The notes under the pieces are model-generated. The model was not told the DNA's origin. It worked only from the letters and a program-made list of their open reading frames with translations, and searched no databases. The translations under genes were made by a program, and so were the position numbers. Below are positions 1-12,409 of a stretch of 64,000 nt of DNA, one piece after another. The stretch lies in contig JAEQBH010002441.1 in the NCBI GenBank assembly GCA_016808115.1, positions 558,001 through 622,000 on the forward strand, written 5' to 3'. The first letter of the stretch is position 1. Every line of letters starts with the position of its first letter. The DNA is from Tetrastigma voinierianum (lineage: Eukaryota > Streptophyta > Magnoliopsida > Vitales > Vitaceae).

Positions 1-328
1 AATTGAAATTGTATAGACCATTTTTAAATGACCTTACATATTTTTATATGAATGTGGATAAATGGACCCGGTGTGGTCACTTTTTACTTATAAATGGATT
101 CGATACGGTCATTGTGTTATATTGGGTCTCATATAGGTCATGTGATTGTATATTGTACAGGTTGGGTTTTGGATATAGTTCCACGTACAAAGAAGACTAT
201 GTCCGATTTTTATTAAATTATGAATCCCGGTAAATAGGACACAACGGTGTGGTATCGAGTTACACGATATCCACAGGCTTTCCACGAGTTGATAGGTAAT
301 CAACGGACCCCCGGATTTTGGGGCATCA
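1..328 (+). repeat. LTR 3' end fragment, Tekay/Del-like Ty3/gypsy
   Basis: The segment ends in a motif reading gataggtaatcaacgg, then cccccgg, then ggggcatcaca. This matches the LTR end of the plus-strand element at 22640-22686. Read on the reverse strand it aligns with the LTR that begins at 1501 (shared blocks: ccccaaaatcc, tgtggatatc, gataccaca). It is therefore the 3' part of a related LTR cut by the window edge. No coding sequence is visible. Confidence 0.7.
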
Positions 329-1500
329 CAATTAAATAAGTAAATATTGAAATTCATTATTAAATATTGAAATTCAATATCTCTTCAAAGATATCAATAG
401 TTGATTGTTGTTTACCAAAACGTCTGTATTCTAAATGTATAGAAAATTTGTTAGATTAACTATTTAATTGTTCATGTAATCCTATCTAAGTAAAAGTTGT
501 ATTTGGAAACTTAAAATCTAACCAACTTATTTCTATATTTTAAAATAACTTTTATATAAAACATTTTATCATTGATCATATCTTATATTCATACAATTAT
601 TTTATCTTTGATTCATATCAGTGGTTTTTGGACGTCATTCCTCAAAATCTTTAGCTCACATCCAGAAGCATCCTCCACTTCTCAACCATTACAGCGAGTT
701 CTATAATGTCTATGATTTTCCCCACCCTCAGGCGATAATCGTAGTAATTCATTAACTTATTTTTAATTTCTTTCAATATGTCATATTATATAATAAAATA
801 TATAAAATACTATCTTTGTGTATTGAAAAGTATGAACATTGCTTATTTTGAAAATGAAAATTCATGTTACAACAAATAAATAATTGAGTTGACATATAAA
901 AGTGATGATTAATGAAATATAAAATACATTTAACATGAAAAATATTAGTTTAGTCATGAAAAAGTTTCCTACGGAATATTTTGTTAATATTGTTCAATAC
1001 TTTTTTTAGTTTTGGTGATTTTTTCATGCTAAATGTATATCATACTTGTACAAATTATTATATGTTACCTAGTATGAAGGGTGAATAACTAAATGATTAC
1101 TTTCAACTTTCAAGTTGTGACAAAATTAATTACTACATAACTTTCTAGGTTTTTATGGTTTTGTATATTAAATCTATATAATACCTCTATCAGTAAATTA
1201 TATGTTAGTTGGTTTCAAGGGTATATAAATAAATGATTTACTATATTTTTGTTAAAAAATATTTCTTATATTTAAAAAGATTACTCTTCCACGTAATCTA
1301 ACTTTGCACACTTATGAATGTTAAGAATAAAAAGAATGTTATAAAGTAGAGAAAGTGTTTTACATTTTTTTTTTCTATTAGTAAAGATGTTCTTGGTCTA
1401 TACACCAAATAGCATTCCATATTTTTATATTACGATGCGTTTTTAAGACTTTTTTTTAATATGATAAGAAAATATAGTTTTTTTACAAGAATAGATATAA
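329..1500. other. AT-rich spacer, no gene seen
   Basis: This 1.17-kb AT-rich stretch has no open frame of note. It is bounded on both sides by LTR ends of the same family in opposite orientation. A slightly more GC-rich patch at about 620-740 has no recognisable content. Confidence 0.6.
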
Positions 1501-2742
1501 TGACACCCCAAAATCCAAGGGTCCATTGATCAACCATGCGGAAGACTTGTGGATATCATGTGACCCGATACCACATATTTGTGTCCCATTATCGGGACCC
1601 ATCATTTTACAAAACTAGGCAGAGCTCCCTTCGTGCTAGGAGCTCTTCTAAAAACCATCATGTATAGTTTACAGTATTGCAGGAAAACAACATCTAACAA
1701 TTGTCCCGGGTTCGCCTAGGTAAGGTAAAACCTCACCTGTAAGGCTGCCCTCGAGTTCGCCTAGGCAAAGTAGAGCCAAAAACCTAGACGAATTTCACAC
1801 AAAAATCCCATAAGAGTTTTGAGTTCAACTCTTAATATATTATTACATGCTAACATTCATTTGTTACAAAAATAAATGTTGCAAAACAATTACATAAGTA
1901 ATTAATAAGCCAGAAATCCGGCTTTCTTTACCCTTGCGGCCCTGGATGAGAGTCGTCCATTTGCGCTTGTCCCGCACTTGAAATGTTATCCTATACAGGG
2001 TGAGTCAAGCCCAGTAGATTAAATCCTACAGAGGCTACTCCTCACCTAAGTGCACATGCAATGCTTACACTTAACAATTTTCACGTTCACATCACAATTC
2101 CAAGCAAGATATGCAATCCTAGGTTGGAATTCTACATGTCATGTCATGAAATGAGATAAGACTCACTCATGCACCATGCCCAAGTCTTTACCAACTCTCA
2201 TCATACCCTAGTATTTACCGACTCCATCACACAATGCAATGCCCATGTATAATAAACCATCATTGATGGATTACATCCAATGGTCATGTTCAAACAAAAT
2301 TCGTTTGTTTATAAACCAAAAGCTTTTTGGATGTTACACCTCAAATGATCATTTCAATTACAAATATGTGTCACGTAGGCGTAATTTTGAGTCTCACGAA
2401 GTAATCTCCATGCAGCTTTCCAATACTTTTTAGACTTTCACCATTGGAGTGTCTGAACCAGTCTAGTCCTTTCACCCGAGGGAGTATCTAGCCCTTCTTG
2501 CTATTACTCTACACAAGTTTTTACCATTTTATTCCACAATGTGACTCTATTGGGCTTCGCCCAACGGTACCGAGCTCACTCACCAATCACCAAGTGAGGT
2601 GATTAATTTTAATTATGCACTCACACCCATGTAATATGATGTTTCCAGTGCATAATGCAATGTGATGCATCATTGCATGTCTATGTCATGTCACATATGT
2701 GATGATGCCATGTGGATAATTTATCTTATGCATTTAACCATA
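1501..2742 (-). repeat. Older LTR, left part (split by nested element)
   Basis: It begins TGACACCCC and is homologous over its length to the LTR at 2748-5563: shared blocks include the 'aatccggctttctt' region, 'gtgag(t/c)aaagcccagtag' and 'cacctaagtgcacatgcaatg'. It stops at the target-site duplication of the nested element and appears to resume at 10332. The two parts sum to about 2.6 kb, the normal LTR length of this family. No internal region is attached, so it looks like a solo LTR. Confidence 0.65.
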
Positions 2743-2747
2743 CATCA

Positions 2748-5563
2748 TGTGACACCCCTATCCCGGGGGTCCCGTTGACAACCTGTCAACCCGCTGAATA
2801 CTCATGGATGTTGAGTAACCTGACACTACATCGTCGTGTCCTTTTGAGACCCATGATTTGCGAAAATCGGGCGGAGTAAAGCTTTGTCACGGGGGGCTGC
2901 ACGAAATACAACTGTACAGCTACGTAGCGACATGGCTGATATCTATGACCACCGGGTCCACATATGAGTAAAAATTACCCACGTATGGCCCATTTATCCA
3001 TACTCAAACATATAAGCACATGACTATAAAACCATAGTCCATAAGAGTTTAAATTACATCACTCTTATACAAATAAATACAACCCATATATATTTACAAA
3101 TTATAAATTAAAGCCACAATCCGGCTTTCTTCATATGTGCGGTCCAGAATGCGGGTTAGCCGTCTACACCTGACCTATACCTGAAAGGGGGGTCCCACGA
3201 CGGGGTGAGCAAAGCCCAGTAGTGATAATCTTCTACAAGGGCTACTCCCCACCTAAGTGCACATGCAATGGTCGCATAATCAAACACACATCCAAATGCA
3301 ACATACACATGTCTACCTGAATGTCTACATGCAATAAATGAGACTCGACTAACACATGCCCCATGTCTTGAGCTCTGTGGCTCCATCACTCAATATGTCA
3401 TTGAGTAATATATCGAGTCACTCGCAGGCTCGTCTCACATCACATACGCCAATTGTGACAAGCGTCTTTGTGTATAATGACCCAAGTATCGAGCCCTCAG
3501 CTCCATTGTCTGAAGTGTCAATAGGCAACAAATCCCAGTCAATCCGGCTCTATCACACAACACAGGTCTATGCGATAACTGTGACAGTGTGTCTTCTTTG
3601 GGCAACATAACTTTTCGGGTGATACATGAGTCCTCTTACACTATCAGAACTATGATATCGCAGTCTCTTACACCCATATGCCTCAATTTCTCCTTTGACT
3701 CCCTCAAACATGCATTTTGCCACTTGAATGAAAAGCCATTTCCAAACAAAGGTATTTGTTTTTAACGTGAACAACCCTCCATTATACATAGTGGACTACA
3801 TCGATAATCTATTTTGTGGACAACCCTCGATGTTTATCAATTGAGCAGACTCCGACGATTGATATTATATGGACAACCCTCCAATGTATATCAATTGGTG
3901 AGACTCAGGCGATTGATGTTGTGATGAGCCGACCCTCCGATGTTTGTAGTGGACACACTCCCGATAAATATTATTGGTCAACCCTCAGAAAGCGATTCTC
4001 TCAAGAAACCATCATGCACTCACTCATATTGTTCTAGAATTGCGATTGCATATGGAATGCGATGAGTCATTTCTATTTCCTTAACTTAGTGCGACTCATT
4101 TGACGTTGTCGTGCGAGCCCACTAACCAACACCATACCAGTGTTGATCCACAACCGTGTACTCACGACCCCCATCGAACACTTAACACAGTGTCGATCTC
4201 AACTATCACACTCACACCCCAATGTTATGCGATGTTTTTCGTACATGTACAATCTGAAGTATATCTATTGCTATTCATACCATGCTACATAATATAATGA
4301 GAACTATATGTGCATACATACTCATGCATATTTATCCATGCATCATTTGGACATTCATATTAAGGTTCATACAAATTCCAAATCAAACATACCAATTCAA
4401 GCATACATGGACATCACAAGTCACTACCACCCGGGTAATGACACACGTCAATCCCTAGGCCTAGTGATGACACAATTTGTCCATGACCTCGGCCGAGGAG
4501 CCATGTAATGGCCTCGATCATGTCTGACTATGTGTCATTTGTTGTCACACAATGACACCTGAAACACTCAATCATATTATTCACTTTCCAACAGCCAACA
4601 CACAAAATGGCCCAAATCTCATACCCATATAAAACAGGACACCTCTTGGTCCCTTCCCGGTTCGTCACTGAATTATTTTGATACTAAAACACCCTGGCTT
4701 AAAGACATCAGTCAGGGATCAAACAAACCTCAACACCGGTCAGGAGTAGAAATAGTCGAAAAATCTGTCATGGCTTGTCCAAAAACAATCAATTCAACCG
4801 GCTGGTAACTTGATCAGAAATTAAGCAGTTGTCAAACAATCCCGAATTTCTAAAAATTCCTATACAGATCCAAAATTTGAAGCTGAAATTCACGGCCTTT
4901 CATGACCTCTAAGCCAATCCACTGACCATTAAATGGTCTTTAGGCTAAAAATAACACAAGTAGGAAAATTCTGCCTCGTGGAGTTGGCGAAACTCAAGAT
5001 TTTGGTGTCAAGCGTAGATCAACTTTGCCTTGACCCCAGACCAAAAACCTACGATCCACATTTCCATAGATCGAGAAGAAGTAAATAAGTAAATAAATAA
5101 AATCTCTCTCGGGCAGCTCTCTCTCCCCAGCGATCTCTCTCCCTTTCTTTTGGTTTTCCTTTTTATGCTATTTTATTTTATTATTATTATTTTATTTTTT
5201 GGATACGGTTCATATTGCTTTATTCAGGTCCCTTTTTATCCCAAAATAATTTATTTCTTATCAGTTCACTTTATTTTAAATGAATTTGCGAAACCATTTC
5301 GACTTAGAGATTTTAAGTAAAAATCTAGTCCTTTTAATCCTTGCGACTTATCACCAGAAGAAAATGTAAATATTCCGGTATCTGAGAATTTGTGAAACTT
5401 TTCTCGGTCATTAGATTTCGCGAGTCGAATTTAACGGCGCAGTCCGTTTCATCATCCGAGATCTAAAGAATTTTCTAGGCTTCTCTAAACCCTTCTAGCA
5501 ATTTATTATTTTTATTCACATTTTGCCATTTTTTGAAAATTTCTAATTTTCCCAGGTTTTACA
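2748..5563 (-). repeat. 3' LTR of nested element
   Basis: 2816 bp. In element orientation it starts TGTAAAACC after the polypurine tract and ends GGGTGTCACA. It pairs collinearly with 7573-10326. Open frames inside it lie in non-coding LTR sequence. Confidence 0.85.
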
Positions 5564-5577
5564 TTCTTCACCCCTTA
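5564..5577 (-). other. Polypurine tract
   Basis: Read on the minus strand, aaggggtgaagaa directly precedes the LTR start TGTAAAACC. The upstream sequence contains the 'aatttcggggacaaaatt' block typical of the pol end of Tekay/Del elements, although the pol gene itself is gone. Confidence 0.7.
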
Positions 5578-6037
5578 ACATAATTTTGTCCCCGAAATTC
5601 CACACACATACGCATCACTCACATGCATATGCAACCCTACGCAACTCCAAGATCGTGTCAGGTATGATAACTTGCCTCAGGTCACAATCATTGATAATCC
5701 GATGGGTTGTCAACTCATCCTTGTCAAGAATGACATCAAAACTTGGATATGTCTACACCACTCGAAGGTCCATAAGTAGAATCCTAAGATCTCGACCATA
5801 ATCGACATGTCGACCAATTCTCACCACTAGATCCTATGGGAGAATTTTCCCATCGATATTTTCGAGGCCTCGACCTCTAAGCCCAGGCCTTTCACACAAG
5901 ATGAAATGATGAACATGATGCATTAAACAACAAATGCAGTGTAATCTTGCCCTACATAGCAGGCTGATCTGCACACTTTCGACTTGTGTTCATGAGCGTA
6001 GACATGCCCACAGGTCCACAAAGTCAGGCATGAGCTG

Positions 6038-7040
6038 TCACGACCTTGACCCATAATCTGGCCCCTCCCAGCATGCATATGCCAGAAGGTGATTGTATAG
6101 CACTCTACGACTAAAACTAGTTCCTCTGACCCATACTAGGGTGTGGAGGAGATAAAGCGAATGTCTGCACTGTCCACGTCCTTTGGGGTGCCAGGCAATG
6201 ACCATGGGATCCATACCTCGGTGGGCAATCACTTCATATGTCAGGCTGTTAGCAATGAGAAGCATGTCATGGGAACGGCGGCCATGCCTGAGGGCATCGT
6301 GGGAAAGAAGTCCTCTTATCTCTTTCCCAAGCTTCGAAGAAGGCGATCCTCCTTCCTCTTCCAGGCACTCTCATCTGAATGCCTGTGCATCCTCCATCTC
6401 TCTATGGCGGCTTTGTCCCGACCATAGAGTCCATGTCCTATAGGCGAAGGCCCACAATCTTGCCTCGAACGGATAACTTTAGTCCATTCTCAAATCTCCT
6501 GACCTTGGCCATATCTGTGGCCACATAGTCATCACCAAAACGTGCCAACTCGGTGAATCTAGCCATGTACTCCATCATTGTCATCGTTCCCTGCCTCAGC
6601 TCTTGGAACTCTTGGGCCTTTGCATGTCTAGCAGTGGCCGAAAAATACTTGCTCATAAAGAGCCCATGGAACTACGCGATGCGTTCTTTGCAAGTACTAG
6701 AGGTCTTAACGATCCTTGCGGCAGGACTCGCCCTCCCCAGTAGACCTTGACTAGCGATCTTGGCTGCATCAAGGTATCCATAGCCTCGATACATTCTCAA
6801 TCTCTTTGGAACCAATGATGCCTTACCATCGGATCCCCTCCCCCTATAAACGTCGGAGCAAGATGTGACCTGAACCTTAAAGGTTTTCGGACCTCCCCGA
6901 CTACCAGTTTGCACTAGCACATTGCAATGGTAGCATTTACGCAACCAACTGACCTCAGCAAAGGCTTGCTGGTCAAATATTGCTAGTGCTTGGCTAACAC
7001 CTCGTGGACGACCTCTACGTCCTCGGCCTTGACTTGCCAT
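6038..7040 (-). pseudogene. Degenerate gag of Ty3/gypsy element
   Basis: On the minus strand the reading begins MASQGRGRRGRPRG (from 7040), a basic Gly/Arg start usual for Tekay/Del Gag. After a stop comes a clear retrotransposon gag domain at 6438-6656: YFSATARHAKAQEFQELRQG, then a segment with MEYMARFTELARF. Stops and frame changes follow down to about 6038. The block usually found between the N-terminus and YF.A (the GEARxWW region) is missing or rearranged, and no CCHC zinc knuckle is visible in its normal place. Gag forms the virus-like particle; this copy cannot make a full protein. The homologous gag of the element at 16.1-22.7 kb is even more decayed. Confidence 0.8.
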
Positions 7041-7460
7041 CTACACATGTCAAATGGCAACAAACTTTATTTAATTTCATTTCAATCCCTATTGTGTCTG
7101 GCATGCGATTACTAATAGACTTATGACAATGAGCCGACGGATTCATCGCTGAAGTGATCTACTTGTCAACCATTCACTTTTATTTATTTCAATAAAATTC
7201 AATACTTTCGAGGTTCATTTCATTTCCAAACCCCTAAGGTTATAGTTCTAACCTTAGCATTCACTTCTTCTTATATACAATATGTCATGCATATAATTTT
7301 CCGCTTCAATAAACTTATAAATCACATTTCCCATATACATCATCTTAGTGTATAAGTTTTCCCACCTTGATAATGTAACAAATCATGCAATCACAAACAT
7401 GGAACACACAATGCATGCAGTGGTCTAAACCCGTCCCATGAACTCCTAGGTATTCGTGTA

Positions 7461-7478
7461 CCTAAACTCCGATACCAA
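7461..7478 (-). other. Primer-binding-like site, displaced
   Basis: Read on the minus strand, ttggtatcggagtttagg resembles the initiator-Met tRNA PBS (TGGTATCAGAGC-type) of plant gypsy elements. It lies about 95 bp inside the LTR border instead of next to it. In the sister element the equivalent motif abuts the LTR at 18227. Confidence 0.45.
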
Positions 7479-7572
7479 GCTATGATGCTAGTATCCATTT
7501 CACCCACAAATAGCGTGGCTAAGCCCGTGTCTCGAGCCTTAGGTAGTCGATATCTGTGCTCACGATCTGTCT

Positions 7573-10326
7573 TGTGACACCCTATCGGGGTCCGTTGACA
7601 ACACATCAGCCAGCGGAATACTCGTGGATGTTGAGTAACCGGAGCACTGCACCGTCGGGTCCTTTCGAGGACCCGGCGGTTTACTTGAAAATCGAATGAG
7701 TCCTTTGTGCGAGAATTCTACCTAAAATACAACCTGTACAACTACATGGCAACATGACCCAATATTATACAACGACCACACCGGGTCCACATAGGAGTAA
7801 AAATTGCCACGTAGGGCCCATTTATCCATACTCAAACATATAAGCACATGACTATAAAACCATAGTCCATAAGAGTTTAAATTACATCACTCTTATACAA
7901 ATAAATACAACTCATATATATTTACAAATTATATATTAAAAGCCGTAATCAGAGCTTTCTTCATATGTCTTGGTCGAATCTTGGTCAACCGTCACACGAC
8001 TGTGCACGAAAAGGGGTCCGCGGCGGGGTGAGCAAAGCCGGTAGTGATAATCTAACACGAAATTTCTTCGTGCTGAAATGCGGCGTGCAATGGTTATAAT
8101 CGAGCAACGTCACGAGTGCGGCATGCACATGTCTGCTGAATGTCTGCATGCCATGAATGAGACTCAACTCTGTGCCCCATGTACCAAGCTCTCGGCTCCA
8201 TTACTCAATATGTCATTTGAGTAATATATCTACAAATCACTCATAGGCTTCGTCTCACATGCACATCGTCAGCTGTGACAGAAAGCTGTCATTGGTATTA
8301 TTGACAGTATCGATCTGTATTATTTGATGCAAGTGTCAATGAAGCGACAAATCCCAAGTCAATCTAACTCTATCCTGCAAATAGAATTATGATAAACATG
8401 TGGAGTGTCTTCTTTGGGCAACATAACTTGCAGGGTGATACCGCGGGTGGCCACCATACAGACTATGAATGCTCGCAGGTCTCTTAGACCCATACGCCTC
8501 GAGTTCTCATTGACTCCCTCAAATATGCATTTTACCATGAATGAAAATCATTTCCAAACAAAATGTTGTTTTAACATTAGACAGCCTTCAATATAAATAG
8601 TGGACCTCCGATAATCTATTTTGTGGACAACCCTCCGATGTAATATATCAATTGGCTGGACTCTAACGATTGATATTGTGTGGACAACCCTCGATGTTGT
8701 GTAGGACCTCAGATAAATAATATTAGTCAACCCTCTAAACGATTCTCCAAAAAACCTCATGCACTCACTCTATTGTTCTAGGGTGCCCCGGTGCATATGG
8801 AATGCAATAGGCCATTCGGCTTCCTTAACTTTGATGCGACTCATTTGGGGCGTTGTCATATTAACCGAGCCACTAACTGACACCATACCCGGTGATCCTG
8901 ACTACGTGTACTCACGACACACCATCGAACACTTAACACAGTGTCGATCTCAACTATGCACTCACACCCAATGTTATGCGATGTTTTTCGTGCATGCTAT
9001 TTTAATTATGCCATTGCCTATTCATACCATGCTACATAATATATTAGGAACTATATGTGCATACATACTCATGCATATTTATCCATTGCATCATTTGGAC
9101 ATTCATATTAAGGTTCATACAAATTCAAATCAAACATGCAATTCAAGCATACATGGACATCTGGGAAGTCACTACTACCCAGGGTAATGGCGCACGTGAT
9201 CTGATTTAGTGACCTGATTTGTCCACGACTAGCCTCACGGCGAGCCGTGTAATGGCCCTTCGATCATGTCTGACTATGTGTCATTTATTTGTCACACAAT
9301 GACACACGAACCACTCAATCATATTATTCACTTTCCATGATAACACACAAAATGACCCAAATCTCGGACCGCATAAAAGCAGGGGCACCTCTTGGTCCCT
9401 TCACGATTCATCATAGAATATTTTTGATGCAAAACACACCACGAAGCTTCGAAGACATCAGTCGGGATCAAACGAGCCTCGGCCTGGAGTCGGGACTACC
9501 CGAAAATAGTCCCGAAAAATGCGTCATGGCCCGTAACCGAGTCTCGAAAACTTAGCCCGAAGCTGTTCAAAAAGCAGTCCTAAGAAATTAAGCGATTTGT
9601 CAAAAAACAATCGAGAATTTCTAAATATTCCTATGCCAGTCAAAAATTTGAAGCCAAAAATTCTGAGTCTTTCACAGCCTCTAAGCCAATCCACAATCAT
9701 TAAATGACCTTTAGGCTAGAAATAACACAAGTAGAAAATTTTCCTACCTCGTGGAGTTTGACGAAACTCCAAGATTTTGGTGTCCACACGTAGCTCTCGT
9801 CGCGTATATCAACTTTGCTTTTAACCCCGATGAAAACCTACAATCCGATTTCTATAGATCTAAGAAAGAAGTGAATAAAAAAATAAAATCTCTCCCCCAC
9901 GCTCTCTCCCTTTCTTTTTGTTTTGTTTCCTTTTTTATCCTTTATTATATTTCGTTTTATTATTATTATTTGAATCACGGTTCATGTGCTTTGTCGAGTC
10001 ATTTTTACCCCAAAAAACAATTTATTTTTATTAGTTCACTTTATTTTAAATTAGCAACAGAGTTATTTCTGACTTGAAATTTTAGTAAAAATCACAGATC
10101 CCGAAGTCGTGTGACTTATCACGAGGAAAATCGTAAAATATTCAGACTATCTCGGAATTTGACAAACTTTTACGGGTCACTAGATTAAGCGAGGCCAGCG
10201 CGGCGTAGTGGATTTAGTCATCAGAGATCCTAAGAATTTTCTAGGCTTCACTGGCGAACCCTTAGCAATTTATTATTTTATTCACATTTTGCCATTTTTA
10301 AAAATTTAGGTACTAGGGTTTTTACA
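7573..10326 (-). repeat. 5' LTR of nested element
   Basis: 2754 bp, collinear with 2748-5563. Similarity is patchy: about 95 bp (7816-7911) are almost identical to 2987-3083, while flanking stretches carry many substitutions and small indels. Confidence 0.85.
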
Positions 10327-10331
10327 CATCA

Positions 10332-11720
10332 TGAACAATTATATTATATCGTACAATTTCCATCACAACAACATTTATTTCCATATCAATATCTAAGCAT
10401 ATCAGCATTCATCAACAACAATCAGCAAATCAAGTTATTACAAAATCAGAAGTAATAATAACCACTTTAACCCCTAGGCTAATTATAGTATATACAATAC
10501 CCATAAAAAGCATTACAGTAACCTAGCGGCTCTTAAAATGGCCATGAAATCGGCCAAACAAGCCTTTAAACATGCCATAATTCCGGCCAAACATGCCCTT
10601 ATCCGTCCGAATTAATTCTTTTCAATCCAAACAGTACATAAACACATTTTAGTACATATCACAAACAATTCACACAACCGGCCACAAAACGACATTTAAA
10701 GCTGTTTTAACACAACTAAACAATCCCTAAGGGCAAGGTTTTCAGCAAAACAGCTCTTAAACCATGCTTTGAGCATGCCATGGACTCTTCTGAAGCCGAG
10801 GCCGCAGCAGGCCTGATAAGCCATAAAAGCGACTTTAAACAATTCGCCATCGATGACAGCGCCAGGGACCTCTGCACCACATTTCCGTCACGCCCCTTAT
10901 GGTGGAAATAAGCCAGGAGTAGGAAAGTCTTTTTACCTCTTGAAGCGTAGTAATACGAGTAGGAAGCCTCCTTATCCCGAAATCTTTGATTTACCAAAAT
11001 CTCCTCCTTTGGATCTTTGGTGAAACCACTCCTTTGCTCTTGTAGTGTGTAGCGCCGTCGAAGTAGATAAACTCCTTTCTTGTGGCGAATTCCATTGTGA
11101 ACTCGAGGATCGAAGAAAAGCTTGAATGCTCTTTTCTCTTCTCTCTCAAGTAGCCCAGAAAAAATCCAGGAAAAGAAATGGGATCTTTTTCATTTGTTCC
11201 CCGAGCCACAGCAAGTTTAAGTGGGTGACTTAGCGTCGCACCGTGTGTCTTAGCTTGTCGGTCAGTTTACTTCCAAAACAATTTATGTCATGCATGTTCA
11301 GGATTGATTTATTTTAAATAAATTTTCTTGGTATTTTTTCTTTGAGATTTTCTTAAAATCTTGTTTTGGTCACGAGCGTCTACGTCAGAAAATCTTCGAA
11401 AATCCGTTATCTCGAAATTGACGAAATTAAATCACATTAACTAGATTTCGCTGAGACCGAATGCTTGATGAGAATTAAGTTTTGTTGTCAGCAATACAGA
11501 AAAAATTTAGGTTGCAGCCTATACTATAACAATAATTTACCGTTTGTTATTTTTCGGAAAATTCAAATTTTGCGAATTTATGACGAATCTAACGATGAGG
11601 TCGTTTTGTCGTCAATCTGAAAAAATTAGGAGTTTTTAACTTTATCTTATATGATAATTCTGGATTTCTTATTTTTCGGAAAAATTGAATTTACTGAGTT
11701 TCTGAGATATATGTAATAAT
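10332..11720 (-). repeat. Older LTR, right part
   Basis: This continues the LTR interrupted at 2742. The parts 'ggtggaaataagccaggagtagg', 'tttacctcttgaagcg' and the later 'cgaggatcgaagaa' parallel the same order of blocks in the 2748-5563 LTR (4940-5080). Its far end is blurred by a roughly 130-bp internal duplication (about 11473 and 11603), so the right limit is approximate. Confidence 0.6.
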
Positions 11721-12044
11721 TTTATTAAATTTTATTTTTTCCCAAGTAATTAAACATCTTAACAAAGCCCTCAAAAAGCTATTTGAACAAATTAATATAT
11801 ATTAATTAACCACTAAAGTTAACTTTAAGTTAAATTATATTTAAGATGTTAACTTAAAGACTTATTAGTTAATTTTAATTTTTAAATATTAAAATTGTTT
11901 GCTAAAATTAACTTAAATCATCAAATTGATATATTTATTCTTATAAATTAAGGACAAAAAAAAAAAAGAGTAACGATGAATGCAATAATTAAAGGAAATT
12001 GTAGAGGTAATTAGACTAGATGTGAGTAGAGATTAAGTATTGAT
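11721..12044. other. AT-rich spacer
   Basis: Very AT-rich DNA with short TTAA-containing repeats and a poly-A run near 11960. Nothing coding is seen. Confidence 0.5.
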
Positions 12045-12237
12045 AAAAAAACTAACCCAGAGGGATCAACTCAATTGATCAGCCTTCACCGATCCTTAAC
12101 TTCCTCGACTAATCTCACAAGGCATTGAAATTAACAACAAGATAAAACCATTAATGGTATTAAAGAGACTTAAACCACTGATTATTGAGTAACCCTACCT
12201 ATAATGTGTTTCACCAATTGAGCTAGCTGTTAGGTTA
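12045..12237 (-). mobile_element. tRNA-derived SINE
   Basis: On the minus strand there is an RNA polymerase III A box TAGCTCAATTGG (12226 to 12215) and, about 50 nt on, a B box GGTTTAAGTCTC (12176 to 12165). This is the spacing of plant tRNA-derived SINEs. The body runs on about 120 bp to 'ggttag' followed by a T-rich tail. No clear target-site duplication was found, and it does not fold as a functional tRNA. Family not identified. Confidence 0.6.
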
Positions 12238-12409
12238 ACTATTTAAAATTTGTTTTTGAAGTTTTAATTATAACATTAATAAGTTATTTTATTAATCATA
12301 CTTAATTTACTTTTAAATTAAGTTATTAAGTCAGTTGACCAAACACTCATTTAATTAGGACTACAAAAGGAATCTATATATTTATATATTTGCCAGAACC
12401 ATGAACTTG

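Larger units (their letters stand above)
2748..10326 (-). mobile_element. Non-autonomous Ty3/gypsy LTR element (gag only), complete
   Basis: Two long LTRs (2748-5563 and 7573-10326) start TGTGACACC and end TTTTACA on the plus strand, and flank only about 2.0 kb of internal DNA. The 5 bp CATCA occurs at both 2743-2747 and 10327-10331, a perfect target-site duplication. The internal region carries a gag remnant, a polypurine tract and a PBS-like site, all on the minus strand, but no protease, reverse transcriptase, RNase H or integrase. It would depend on proteins from an autonomous Tekay/Del-type relative (inference). It sits inside an older LTR of the same lineage. Confidence 0.85.

Noticed and set aside
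8759..9187. 142-codon open frame
   Set aside because: Inside the same LTR, in a Cys/His-rich stretch with no family signature; the paired LTR does not keep it open.
9751..10077. 108-codon open frame
   Set aside because: Lies wholly inside the 7573-10326 LTR; low-complexity Phe/Tyr/Lys content from AT-rich DNA.
12160..12230. tRNA gene
   Set aside because: A and B boxes are present but the cloverleaf does not form; it is a SINE head.
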